64,000 nt of DNA from assembly GCA_013368325.1 (NCBI GenBank), contig JAACJK010000224.1:434001-498000 (forward strand), read 5' to 3'. Made by a program: the position numbers and the translations under genes. Shown here piece by piece: positions 35,023-45,058 of the stretch. The stretch is from Ephemerocybe angulata. Its lineage: Eukaryota; Basidiomycota; Agaricomycetes; Agaricales; Psathyrellaceae. The notes below the pieces were generated by a model. It had not been told where the DNA came from and did not search any database. It worked only from the letters and a program-made list of their open reading frames with translations. Every line of letters begins with the position of its first letter. Positions within the stretch are counted from its first letter, which is position 1.

Positions 35023-37333
35023 ATGGATCGCGGCCCCGAGAATGGGACCCAGTTCATTCCGTGCTATGTTGATCGGTCACCCCTCACCACAATATCTGAA
35101 GAGGAGGAAGCATTCGGAGTGGAAGAAGCACTTGGGGGGGAGCAGGAACTTGGGGAGATGAGTGCGGGTATCCTCGGACCTGTATGTCTATTGCGTTTGT
35201 TTGAAATCCTCGTTCTCTGCGACTTACAGTCTCTGTTCTCCAGGTTCTACGTGACGATCAGGTGGGAATGGATGAAGTGATTGGACGTGTTGCGAGTATG
35301 GATGGAAATGATCCAGTATGCCCTTCCCTGCATTTATCTATTCCTTTGTACTAATTGCCGAAAGATAACACTACCGTTAATCCAGGCGACCGTAGCCGTG
35401 ACTGTCGAGGAGCCAAATATTGTAGCGGGGGAGCTGGTGTGTTCTCTCACCCCATCGCCCTTCACCTTCCCCGAGACTAACTTGCATCGTTCTCACTCTC
35501 AGGTCTCTTGCGGTTCCGAAATAGCACCTTCGATCACGAGGAGTGAGACGCCGGGTTTCGAGGCAGAGGGAGAACATGAACCGCTGGTAAGTCATACCTG
35601 ATTCCGACTTAGACAGATGTTCGATACTGACGTTTACACAGGCCCATATCGCTGAAATACCTATTGATGATCTGGAAGAACCCCGTGTACACGACACCAC
35701 CGGACACCTTCCCTCGACTTCCATCACTACGGTCCCCCCAGAGATCCTTTCGAGAATCTTCTTCTTCGCTGTTAAACGCTCCCCACTCGACCTCCAAAGG
35801 CCTTTCAACGTCGGAGCCCTCGATCTCCTTCACATAAGTCACGTATGCTCCCTCTTTCGAGAGGTTACTCTCAACACTCCCACCCTTTGGGCTCTTGTCC
35901 CGTTCATCAACCATGCCGGCTGCCGCTTCCTGGCCCTCATCTTGAAAAGGTCTAAACGCATCCCAATCACCGTTTTCCTGATCGAAGATGCGGCGCTATC
36001 GAGATTCCGATATCGAAACGTCTGCAATCGGCTTCTGAGGAGCTTTGGGCGTATCACGTCTTTGCGCGTCGAGGTGGCGGAAGGTTATGGTGGTTCCAAC
36101 CTATTGGCTATGCTATCCCTCTCCGCTCCCTGTCTTAAGGAGTGTATCGTCATATTCCACGGTCATCGGAACGTCTGCCTCGACTTCTATATTCCCCGCG
36201 GCCGCCTAGCTTTCGGCGGAAATGCACCTCAACTTCGGACTCTGCACCTCATCAATTGTTATATCCATCCCGAGCTATGCGACTTTCCCTCCCTCATCAC
36301 TACCTCTATTTCCTATGGCGGCATTCACAAAGCTCACGACCCCATTCCTCTTATGAGCATCCAAGAAGCCTTCGACTGGACCCATCGTTTTGTCTCCTTG
36401 CAGCACCTCACCATCGTCGATTCGATTCAATCTGCCGAGCCTCTCGATTTCAGGGATCTCATGGACCTTCCACCAGCGCGACTTCCCCACCTCAAGTCCT
36501 TCGCCATCACCGCATCCCCCGAGGTCTGCCACCAGATCAGGTCAATTTTATACATTCCATCGACATGTTCTCGAGTTGTGCACATCGTGTTCCTTCGACA
36601 TGATGAGTTCAGGATCCATGACGCTCATAGGGTCGCAGCCGTGGCTTGCGCCTTCGTTCCATCCGAACTGGTCTACACTATCTGCAGTGTCGATATAAGA
36701 GTGCGCGGGTCAACACTCAGTCTGACCGGTGCTGGTGGGGCGGAGGTCGTCATAGCGTTCTATACCCATGAGCTAAACGTCCAGCTTTCGAAGCTAGCAA
36801 GGCACTTTTTCGACATCCTGTGCCTTCCTGTTCTGGCTGCCCTTCACAAGTTCGTCTCCTCGGATATCTTCCTTTGTCGTCTTTGGCAGTCTCTAGCATC
36901 TAACCTTCAATCGATGTTGGCATCAGTACGGACACTCTGCCTCTCTTTCGACACCCGCTCCACTCCTCATATCCTCCCCGCCTTCTCTCGCGCCTTGACA
37001 GGCGTAGCAACAATTGTGACTGATAACCTCAGTGCTTGGAACTACCTCTGCTTCGCCTCTCCATCTGGAGTGATGATCTTCCCCAACCTGCAGAATATCG
37101 AGGTTCCCTTGGACGACAACGTGGCCTCGACCGACGTGAATGGCCTGGCCACCTTTATTCAGTGGCACGGCGGTGTCGATTTGGTTTCGTTTCGAGTGAA
37201 GCCGCAATGGCTTGGCAGAATGGGGGTCGCGGGGTCTGAGGAAATTCGTTGCATTGTTGCGACGATTACAACGAACTTCCCTCCTTCGGTCGCGCTCGAC
37301 TGGGTCGAAGATCAGGAGGATGTTATCTTTTAG
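35023..37333 (+). CDS. F-box protein, family member 2
   Basis: Five exons, 35023-35181, 35244-35315, 35386-35436, 35503-35586 and 35642-37333, all phase 0, give 685 residues. The short N-terminal exons encode an acidic leader (FIPCYVDRSPLTTISEEEE). The F-box is at residues 145-200 (VPPEILSRIFFFAV ... LLHISHVCSLFREVTLNTPT). About 470 residues of leucine-rich, repeat-like sequence follow (LRTLHLINC, LQHLTIVDS). It is a clear paralogue of 22673-24516, which has one leader exon instead of four. Expected role: substrate adaptor of an SCF ubiquitin ligase; substrate unknown. The start is the first ATG in the frame of exon 1. Confidence 0.85.
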
Positions 37334-37499
37334 GACGAATACGGACTTTACATATTGTGCTTCGTTTGTCTCATTTTGCGCCTCGTATTTTATGTACTGA
37401 CTTTTATGTACTCACCCTCGTGTCATCTATGAGATCGACACCTGCGGAAGCACGCAATTTAAAGTGCTTACCTGGTGAGAGGAAGCGAGCGATATCTTC

Positions 37500-38065
37500 A
37501 CCCTTGCCTTATTGTCAATGGCAGCTCGAACCACCTTGACCACATCGAGCTTGCTTATCGTAAGGGAGAACGACCGCTCCTCGCCTAGGACTATGAACAG
37601 CAGCAGAAGTCGGACAAGGAGACTTTCTATGCTACCCAGCAGGCACACAAGGAGGCTGCGAAGACGGCCCACAAGGAGAATCTCCAGACGAAGAGCAGAC
37701 TGCTAAGAATGATCAGCGACTACCAGAAGCGCAAAGAGGAGGTCTTGGGCAGGAACCAGGAGGCGTACAACAAGAAGAGGGAGGCTGCCTAGAGGAAGAT
37801 CGAGGAGAAGAAGAAGAGCAGGAAGGCTGTCTTCAATGCAAGAGAGGAAGAAAGGATCAGGCGGGCGCGGGAGGAGGAGGAGAAGGCCTGAGAACAGGAG
37901 GAGATAGAGTTGGAAGCTCGTACGTTTATCAAACTTACATTGACACTTCGATTCGCTGACAGTTTACACCAGAACGTGCTGCAGAGGAAGAGCCTCTTCC
38001 CCAAGAAGAAGAGGCGCGCGCGGCTCTGGAGGAGGCAGAGAAGCCAAGTGCCTCTGTAACTCGTC
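37500..38065 (+). pseudogene. eIF3a-like pseudogene, C-terminal coiled-coil part
   Basis: The plus strand reads HLDHIELAYRKGERPLLA, stop, DYEQQQKSDKETFYATQQAH, KEAAKTAHKENLQTKSRLLR, MISDYQKRKEEVLG, then EERIRRAREEEEKA. After an intron from about 37920 it resumes AAEEEPLPQEEEARAALEEA. This is the eIF3a spectrin-like and charged C-terminal region. In-frame stops lie at 37586, 37790 and 37889, all in one frame, so it is dead. It supplies the third of eIF3a that is missing from 16313-17926. The intron is kept. Confidence 0.85.
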
Positions 38066-38069
38066 ACAC

Positions 38070-39129
38070 ATCCTGACTCCAGATCTATTTTCAACGCTCG
38101 GGATCTACGTCGGAAGCTTCAATACATCTTTGAGTGTCATTTTGAGCCCCCTTTGCGGAAACCCGGGCGTGGAATAGCGGGAATACAGTAACAGGTCTGA
38201 GCGCCTCAGTCCACAAATCTCTCACTCCATTTGGTTGGGTAGCTCTGGACGTCCTACATGCCTGGGATGTCACTTGGGAGGCACAGATAGAGCGGATAGG
38301 AAAAGCGCTCAATTAAGCGCCCATCGTAGGTCCAAGCGCGCTCAACGTCACTTACGACTTACCCGTCCAAGACCGCAAGCTGTTTCGCTTCCCTCTGCCG
38401 CTCCAAGACACGCAGTGCATCATCCGCCTCGAACACCACCCACCCTGCGGTCTCGCAGCGTGCACTCGACAAACAGCCTGCCACACGGGAAGAGGAGGGA
38501 GAGCGGGTTGGCTACCACCGATGATGAGGAACTCAAGGACGGGAACGCGGTGGATGGCGCGAAGGGGTGGTGGGTAATGCGACGGTGGGTAAGTGAGAAT
38601 GTGAATGCGAATGCGAATGTGAAGGAGAACCAGGGGCAGCTGAGTTCTATAGATGGCTCTGTACCGCCGGGGGTTGAGGTTCTGAATGTTAACGTTGAAG
38701 GGGTGTTGGAGTTGGAGGATGTAAGAGTTTGGGGTTGCCGTTGCTTGGGAAGGGTCGGAAGTCGGCAGGAGGATCGGTGTCGGCGTCCCCTTTCTTTCGG
38801 TTCCAACTTCCATTCCTTCGCGTTGGGGGTTTCGTTCGCGACGCCACCCTAGCCACGACCTCCGTCTCTGGTGACGTTACTGGGTTACACAATAGATGTC
38901 AATGTAGGACTTACGCTGCCGCCGGGGTTTTCGATACGGGTGCATAGGGAAGCACGGATGTGTTAATCAATTTGGTTTTACATACGGAAGTTATAGTAAT
39001 CTTATGGTCACACGTTGAAGTTCAGAGGTCGAGATTGAAATGTAGCCACGAATCCCGGTAAGATGAAAGTCAAGTCTGACGGAGACTGCATGAAATGAGT
39101 CGCGACGTCGACAGCAGAAACTTCTGAAC
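38070..39129. other. Stretch downstream of the eIF3a C-terminal piece
   Basis: Overlapping open frames on both strands (plus 38235-38852; minus 38813-38352). The plus strand around 38600 contains a short array, aatgtgaatgcgaatgcgaatgtg. No gene recognised. Confidence 0.4.
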
Positions 39130-41149
39130 TCACGTTATGGTACCCACCCCTCGCAGGAATGTGTATCGACCTTCTTGGAGGATTGCAACCACCAGGACAT
39201 GAAGGCATTCCTTTCCATGGCGATAAGTTGCCTCCACAAGCCGCATATTAGTCTGACCCGATGAGGATAAGATTGCTTTCAACCGCTCGTGTGTGTAAGG
39301 TGGGGATCGACCTGAGATAGAGGCGATATGAGTGTCTCTAGAACGAACGGTAACCGTGTCCGGAACACCCATGGTCCAGTCGAAATTTACCACAGCATCC
39401 ATGGGACCAAGATTCGTTCCTTTGAGGCTCATGAGGTTAAGGAGACGCATGAGAAGCACCCCGAGATTCCCTTTGCTTCCCGACGGAAACCACTGTCGAT
39501 TCCTGCGCCGAGCTACTCGGCATGAGCATCCCTCAGCTGACGCAATTTTAGAAGTAGTTCGACCCACTCACCCTGTCGCATATCAGCAGCACTAGCGCAC
39601 TCATATCGATGGAGAGAATCCCAATCCTCCCTTTGGCACTGTGTGGAGCAGTAGAAAACCGTTCGGCAATGAGCGCATGTCCTCCGAGACACTGAATCTT
39701 GGCCTGGTGAAGTACTGCCGTCCTCAGTCCGGACCTCTAAATGCTGCGCTCAGGAATGTGAGTGACGATGATCAGCAGTACAATGCAGTGCCACCTACGT
39801 TAAGGTTGTCGCACGCAAAAAGATAGTACTCCTTCTCCTTGGTGTGAGACAACCCGCTGAATGTAAGAGCAGAACGAAAGAGGCTCCATTCCTTGACTAG
39901 CATGTGTGATGGGAGCTGGGGCCTATTGGCGAAATGGCGCTGGAGAGATATCGCGACGGCCCGGGATACACAAGGATAAGGAAGGTAGGCCTCCAGGCGG
40001 CGGAGGTGTTGAAAAATGGCCTGTTGCGCAGCTCGGGCATCTTGATCACTTGAAAGGAGTAATCGCGCAGCATAGTTACGTGTATCCCTTTCCGGGGTAT
40101 GGAGGCATTCGTACAGCAGGGGAGCTAGGTCTTCCAGGGAGATCCGTACGACCTTGGACAGGATTCCCTCCGCGTCTTTCTCCGCTAGTAAAATCAAGTT
40201 TCCGAGCCCTGCTAGCATCGACCGATCGACGTAAACCGGCCCAGACAGTAGAATGAAAATCGACGCCGTATATGCCTTGAAGATACCCTTCTTGATGGTC
40301 CATCTCCATATATTTCTCCAGTTGGGCAACCGGGACAGGTGTCTGAGCAGACGCATGTAGAAGCCCTGCAGCTGAAAGGTGTATAACACCCCTTGCGGGC
40401 TGGTGTCCTGGCTACGGACCATGAGCAGAGCGGCGTAGGACTTGAAGAACGACTGGGCGGTGGTCGGTTCCTGGAAATGATCGAGCACAGTATTCTTCGC
40501 CTCGCCTTCCACATCCAAGCACTTCCCCCAAAAAGACAGCATAGCCTCGGTAACTTCTTCGAGTTGCTTGGTTTCGTGAACGTTTCTACTCCATATCCTG
40601 AAAGCAAGGTCGACAGTCGCATCCCAGCCACCCACCGGGGAAGCGAATGCCGGTGGAGGGGAGTACTTGGCGAGGAATCGAGCGATAGTTAAGATGGGGG
40701 GTACTGCGATATGCTCGGTAAGCACGAAGTTTACGGAGTGTTCCAGGGAGAACGTGAGCCATGCGAGCATAAACGGCCATTCCCCCTTCATCATGACCAA
40801 GAAAGCTTCAAAGCATGGATGACCAGGATTAAGAGCGACTCCAACTCTTTCAACGACACCCAAACACGCCAAGGCTTGAACCATAGCTGCTGAGTGACTG
40901 GACTGAGTGGGCTGGGGCGGAGGTAGATCCCGGATGAAGGATATCACGGCTTCAAACGGGCGGAAATCTGAGGATTGGTAGGGATATTCCTGTGCCAAAG
41001 CTTTGAGGGCCGAGATTGCACCAGTGGCACTGTTTGCTAGGAGCTGTATGGTGTACTTTGAGTAACAGTTACAGATGTTGTTTGAACAGGGAAGCACGTA
41101 CGCGACGGGCAACATACTCTGACTGGGTAACGGCGGTTCGAGCAGCCAT
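39130..41149 (-). CDS. MYND-type zinc finger protein, family copy C
   Basis: Four exons, 41149-41102, 41043-39799, 39743-39572 and 39515-39130, join in frame and give 616 residues. The layout equals the other copies: a 16-residue leader ending VARR, a 415-residue family domain ending CDNLN, a finger exon with CAHC, YC, TQC, H and C, and a C-terminal domain starting RRRNRQWFPSGSKGN. Here the sequence ends GVGTITstop at 39130 instead of splicing to a tiny last exon. The alternative donor AAC/GTGAGT would splice to an acceptor before TCTCCG and add five residues. The frame also stays open upstream of the true start and through intron 1. Closest relative of decayed copy E. Confidence 0.85.
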
Positions 41150-42055
41150 TGGCGAGAGGGAAAGGAAGTGAAGACACTAGGGAGAAAGTGAGCGTTCGAA
41201 ATATTGTCCGTGTTATACCACAAAGAATGGATATCACGACAAAGAGAGTTATGCCTCGAGGACGTGCTGCACCGATGACAGCCCCAGATATTGATGGGCC
41301 CTGACTTACCTTGTGACTCTGGAATGAGGGTGGGGGTCAACTATCAAGAGAACTCGTCGGTCTCTTGGATACGTTCTGCGCGGTTAGATTGGGATACAGG
41401 GAACTATTGGATTGGTAAACCGTAGCTACCTAGTATATAAGAAGCGTAATGTTCTGAAACTCCTATGAGGTCACAACTACGGAGGGAGACCCTGTCAAGT
41501 TGGAGCTAAGCAAATAAGCCAAATAAGTACCGGGTCGGGTTGACTAAATTGAATGGAGGGACGTACTCTACACGCAAGTTACATGGCACGTATGTCACCA
41601 GCGAGGAAGGATAATGGAAATGCAGTCGGGCGAACTGGACCGGGAAGAGATGTGGAGGAGACGTCGGCGAGATTGACAAAGGGCTGGCGAAGGGGCGCCA
41701 TCATCGTTGACCACCGTGCATTCGTGGAGGGTACGTATGTACACCACCTCGTTCACGGACGTGTGTTCGTTCACTCCGCCGGCTCCCTCCCATTCTCTTT
41801 CGCTTTCCCATTCGCAGTGCAGGGCTGACGGGTCGGTGTTGTTCCAATGTACAGTCACAGGCCCTGACTGAGCGAGTGCCCCAGTTCTGACGTCGCCGTC
41901 GACTACTCTTCGGCACAGCGGAGGGAATCGGCGGTGCAGGCGACGAAGAACGAATTCATGAAGCGGATTCGAAGGAATGTACGGCCTAATGTTGTGACCA
42001 AAAGAGCTGGAAAGAGGTTGAGGAGGTTGGCTTCAATAGGGTAGACGTTATGAGG
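41150..42055. other. Intergenic, upstream of MYND copy C
   Basis: Short overlapping ORFs (up to 91 codons) with no motif. The promoter of copy C should lie at the left end. Confidence 0.4.
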
Positions 42056-42290
42056 GTGTATTCTTAGGAATGGGAGGGAGGGTCCCAATGAGGTATGAGA
42101 TTGTGGGCGAGCGAGCTGGAAAGTCGGGATTCGAGATTAAGGGATTGGGAACGAGTAGCTTCAATGGGTGGACGGTCGTGGGTGTTGTGAAAGAACGAGG
42201 TGGAAAGAAGTCGGGATTCGAGATTGAAGGGAGCGGCTTCGATGTGGGTCGGCCGTCGTGAGGTTGTATCCTGAGGAATGGGAGGGAGCG
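42056..42290 (-). repeat. Dispersed minisatellite family, copy 2
   Basis: On the minus strand it carries the same phrases as 7730-8010 (ctcccattcctcagga, caacctcacgac, aatctcgaatcccgact), with three diverged units. Confidence 0.65.
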
Positions 42291-42345
42291 AGGGTCGTCG
42301 GCTACGGTGGGGGTGGGTGATTAGCCTTTGGCTCACGGAAGAGAC

Positions 42346-42640
42346 TTAAATAAGGCACACCTCGTACGGGACATCGTGGTTAGGCTTCGCAGGAGCATCG
42401 GCCCTCCCTTTCTCTTTCGACGTCGATGGACCTTCGTTCGATGGACCTTCATCTTCAAGATGACGACGTCTCTTCCGAACAGCAACACTAGCTACGCTGT
42501 CTCGAGCGGTAGACACGCTGCTCGCATCTGAGGAATCACCGCCATTGATGACGAGGGTGTTGGGATTTGGGCTAGGCCGGTAATGAGGGGCGGAAGTCGC
42601 TCCGAGAGCAGCCCCGGTTTGGGGCTGAGGGGACGAGTAG
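42346..42640 (-). other. Exon of unknown origin spliced to an eIF3a fragment
   Basis: After the eIF3a piece a good intron (GTATGTTCTC ... TTCATCAG, about 42672-42644) leads to an open exon. It encodes a serine-rich, basic peptide: YSSPQPQTGAALGATSAPHY, then NTLVINGGDSSDASSVSTAR, then VAVRKRRRHLEDEGPSNEG, ending at a stop at 42346. The KRRRH cluster looks like a nuclear localisation signal. It does not look like eIF3a, so this may be a chimeric transcript unit. Confidence 0.45.
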
Positions 42641-42643
42641 TCT

Positions 42644-43275
42644 GATGAACGAGATAGAAAGAGAACATACGTCGAGCTCGGTGTTCTTGATGATACCCTT
42701 ATCAACAAGAGTCTGCGCATACTTCTTAGCCTCGTCAAGACGAACAGTTTCGATCTCCTTCTTCGACCTCTCGATCTCCTTCGTCTTCAGCTCCTCAGCC
42801 TCCTTCTCCTTCCTATTGAGCTCAGCACGCCTGCCGCTCTCCTCCTTCTCCTCGCCGACAGTTCGCTCAGCAACCAAGAGCGCGACGGAGCTGGAGGGCC
42901 TTGCGCTCGGCCTCAACAGCGGAGACGAGAGTCTTGAACTTGGCCTGCTGCTCCTCTGCGGAGAGCGCCGCGACCTTCGACGAGCCCTCGATCTTCTGCA
43001 ACGAGGTGTGGAGAGACTGCGACCTTGCTGAGACGGGTGCGGACGAGCTCAGCGACGGAGGGCTGGATGGACTGCTCGGAGAGGGTAGAAGTTGAATCGT
43101 AAGCACCTTTGAGACCGGCCTCCCTGAGCGGGGCGACGAGGGCAAGGAGGTTGGAGATTTTGATGGTGCTTTAGACCTGGGAGAGTTGGGAGAGAAGGTG
43201 AGAGAACAGGGCACGCTGGAGGAGGGGGAGGTACGAGGAGTAGAGCTCATCGATGGAGAGGGCCTTCAAGGGCTC
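42644..43275 (-). pseudogene. eIF3a-like pseudogene, middle part
   Basis: The minus strand starts at about 43275 with IDELYSSYLPLLQRALFSHL and continues with SVAELVRTRLSKV-like sequence, LHTSLQKIEGSSKVAALSAE, FKTLVSAVEAERKALQLRRA, LNRKEKEAEELKTKEIERSK and AKKYAQTLVDKGIIKNTELD. Frame shifts separate these pieces. It overlaps in content with 16313-17926 but is better kept in the AVEAERKALQ part. The N- and C-terminal thirds are absent. Confidence 0.85.
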
Positions 43276-43539
43276 AGGGACGGAGGCGCAGAGGATCCCC
43301 ATGAGGTATGAGGTTGTGGGCGAACGACCCGGAACTCGGGGATAGAGGAGGGGGTCGACGTGACGAGTAGAGGTCGAGCTATAGGAGGCGCTTCCGACGT
43401 GATAGAGGGATCTTGCGAAATTAACTGGGCCTTCGAACCCGCCGCCGTCGAGCTCAGTAGACGGCTGCGATAGTCCGCGCAACAACGCGCAGTAGTAGAT
43501 GCGGAGGATCGCGTGTTCGGAGCGGCTGGATTCGGAAAG

Positions 43540-43765
43540 AAGGCGTTGGGGTGTCCATTCGCCAAGAGGAAGGTGTCGGGGTGTCCATTCGGCAAGAGGG
43601 CGTCGGGGTATCCATTCGGAGGGAAGGTGCCGGCGTATCCATTCGGACTGACAGTGCAGGGGTACCCTCCATTTGGAAAGAGGGCGTCGGGGTGTCCATT
43701 CGGAGAGAAGGTGTGGGCGTATCCATTCGGGCTGACAGCGCCGGGGTGTTCAGTTGGCGCCTGAA
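43540..43765 (-). repeat. Minisatellite with 3-codon-phase units (about 30-36 bp)
   Basis: Seven or eight diverged units read MDTPTPSxR in one minus frame and PNGYPDALLPNGHPD in another; both frames are open. Flanking minus frames extend from 44009 to 43266 (747 bases) and from 43864 to 43454. Related units lie inside the gene at 48348-49157, so this may be the repeat part of a decayed paralogue. Confidence 0.7.
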
Positions 43766-43937
43766 CTGGGGTTGGAAGCCATTGCTCCGAGGGTTGAGAG
43801 ATGGACATCGGCTGATCTGGTGTGTCCGTGGGGGAGACAGAAGAGGGCGACAAGGGATTGGCATACTGCTTTGAGGAGACGGAGGTCAGGAACATGTTTA
43901 GCGACGCAACAGACGCAACAGGCCTTGTGCGACTGAT

Positions 43938-44345
43938 AAGTTGGAAATGGGAATCATGCGCACCTTTTTGATAGAAAGGGTCGGATACCAAGACTGGTAT
44001 CGATCCCAAGCGCAGGCAGAGACTCTGGAGAGTTACGGAGGGCTGAGAGGGGATCTATCGTTCTAGCATTCAGGGTAGACGTCTGGGTCGTCTAAAATGA
44101 GGGCCCGAAGGGAGGAAGAGGGGAGGAAGAGAGGGAGTTAGACGGTGGGGATGGGGGAAGGAGAGAAGGAGCGCCGCTCCAGATTCGGACCCTATCGCAC
44201 AGCTGGCTGTTGCCGTTTTAGGCTCCGCCCCTATTCGCCGGAGCGAGCTTAAGCGCTGACTCGGGCGCTGAGCGCTGAGCGCCAACATGACCTAGTCTTG
44301 GTGGATGATGAGAGTGTCGCATAATATTACAAGATTGTTGGCGAC
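43938..44345 (+). repeat. Dispersed duplication, copy 2
   Basis: Matches 33033-33590. It carries small extra bases (for example a 4-base insertion near 44240 and a 9-base one near 44260) and lacks about 100 bases after ctagtcttggtggatgatga. Confidence 0.85.
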
Positions 44346-44415
44346 GTCGCTTTGTTCAACAGGACTTCTGACGATAGGTTGACGATAGGATAACCATGTT
44401 TACAGAGAAAGTAGA

Positions 44416-44961
44416 TTACAAAAAATAAAGCAAAATCTCGGGTCTGACGGTGAGAAAGCTAACGATTCCCTCCAGAGCGCCAGGACCCTGAACGATGTCG
44501 TCGAGTGGAACCATGAGGTTCTTGAAATTTGGAGAGTGGCTTTGATCCAGGACCCAATCTATCGTCCCGTTCGCCCAAACGTCTGAGCCTTGGATCGCAA
44601 AATCCATGAGGTTCTTCATAGGCTTTATCAGTGGCCTTAAAAGGTAGGGCAGAAGGGAGGTCGATACAATGGAAGGCCGGGTTCCGGGCAGGCACATGTG
44701 GAGGAAAAGTATGGTCGAAAGCGACGCCTCCCGATTTAAGGCTAAAACTCTTCCGACTTGCAAGAGAAAAAGGTCGAGGTCCGGGGGTGTGTTGGGCGTA
44801 GGGATACCAAAGCGAATCGTAACACTTGAATCGTGACACTTGCAGTCGGCTGGCCGGCTGTGAAGAGATACAAGCCTGGTGCTAGTCCCCACATTCCACC
44901 AGCGCAGGTAAAACTTCCTTGGATATATCTTGGGAGAAACGAATTCTACGTGTACAAGCAA
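44416..44961 (-). pseudogene. C-terminal remnant of the F-box/leucine-rich family
   Basis: A 181-codon open frame ends at 44416. Its last part (FKNLMVPLDDIVQGPGALEG, then IVSFLTVRPEILLYFL) aligns with the C-termini of the F-box genes; member 2 has LQNIEVPLDDNVASTDVNGL. Upstream it also contains DVWANGTIDWVLDQ, matching EVWANPILPHLLE of member 1. There is no F-box and no start, so only the last third of a gene remains. Confidence 0.65.
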
Positions 44962-45058
44962 GTAGTGTTAGAAATTATCAGGGTGTCATGATGAATGAAG
45001 TCAACGGCGCGCCTAGCCGACCATGTAGTACTGGATCTTCAGGCATTGACATTGCTAT

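Noticed and set aside
39772..41340. Unbroken 522-codon frame read as one exon of MYND copy C
   Set aside because: Comparison with copies A, B and D shows that the true start is at 41149 and that 41101-41044 is an intron that happens to lack stops.
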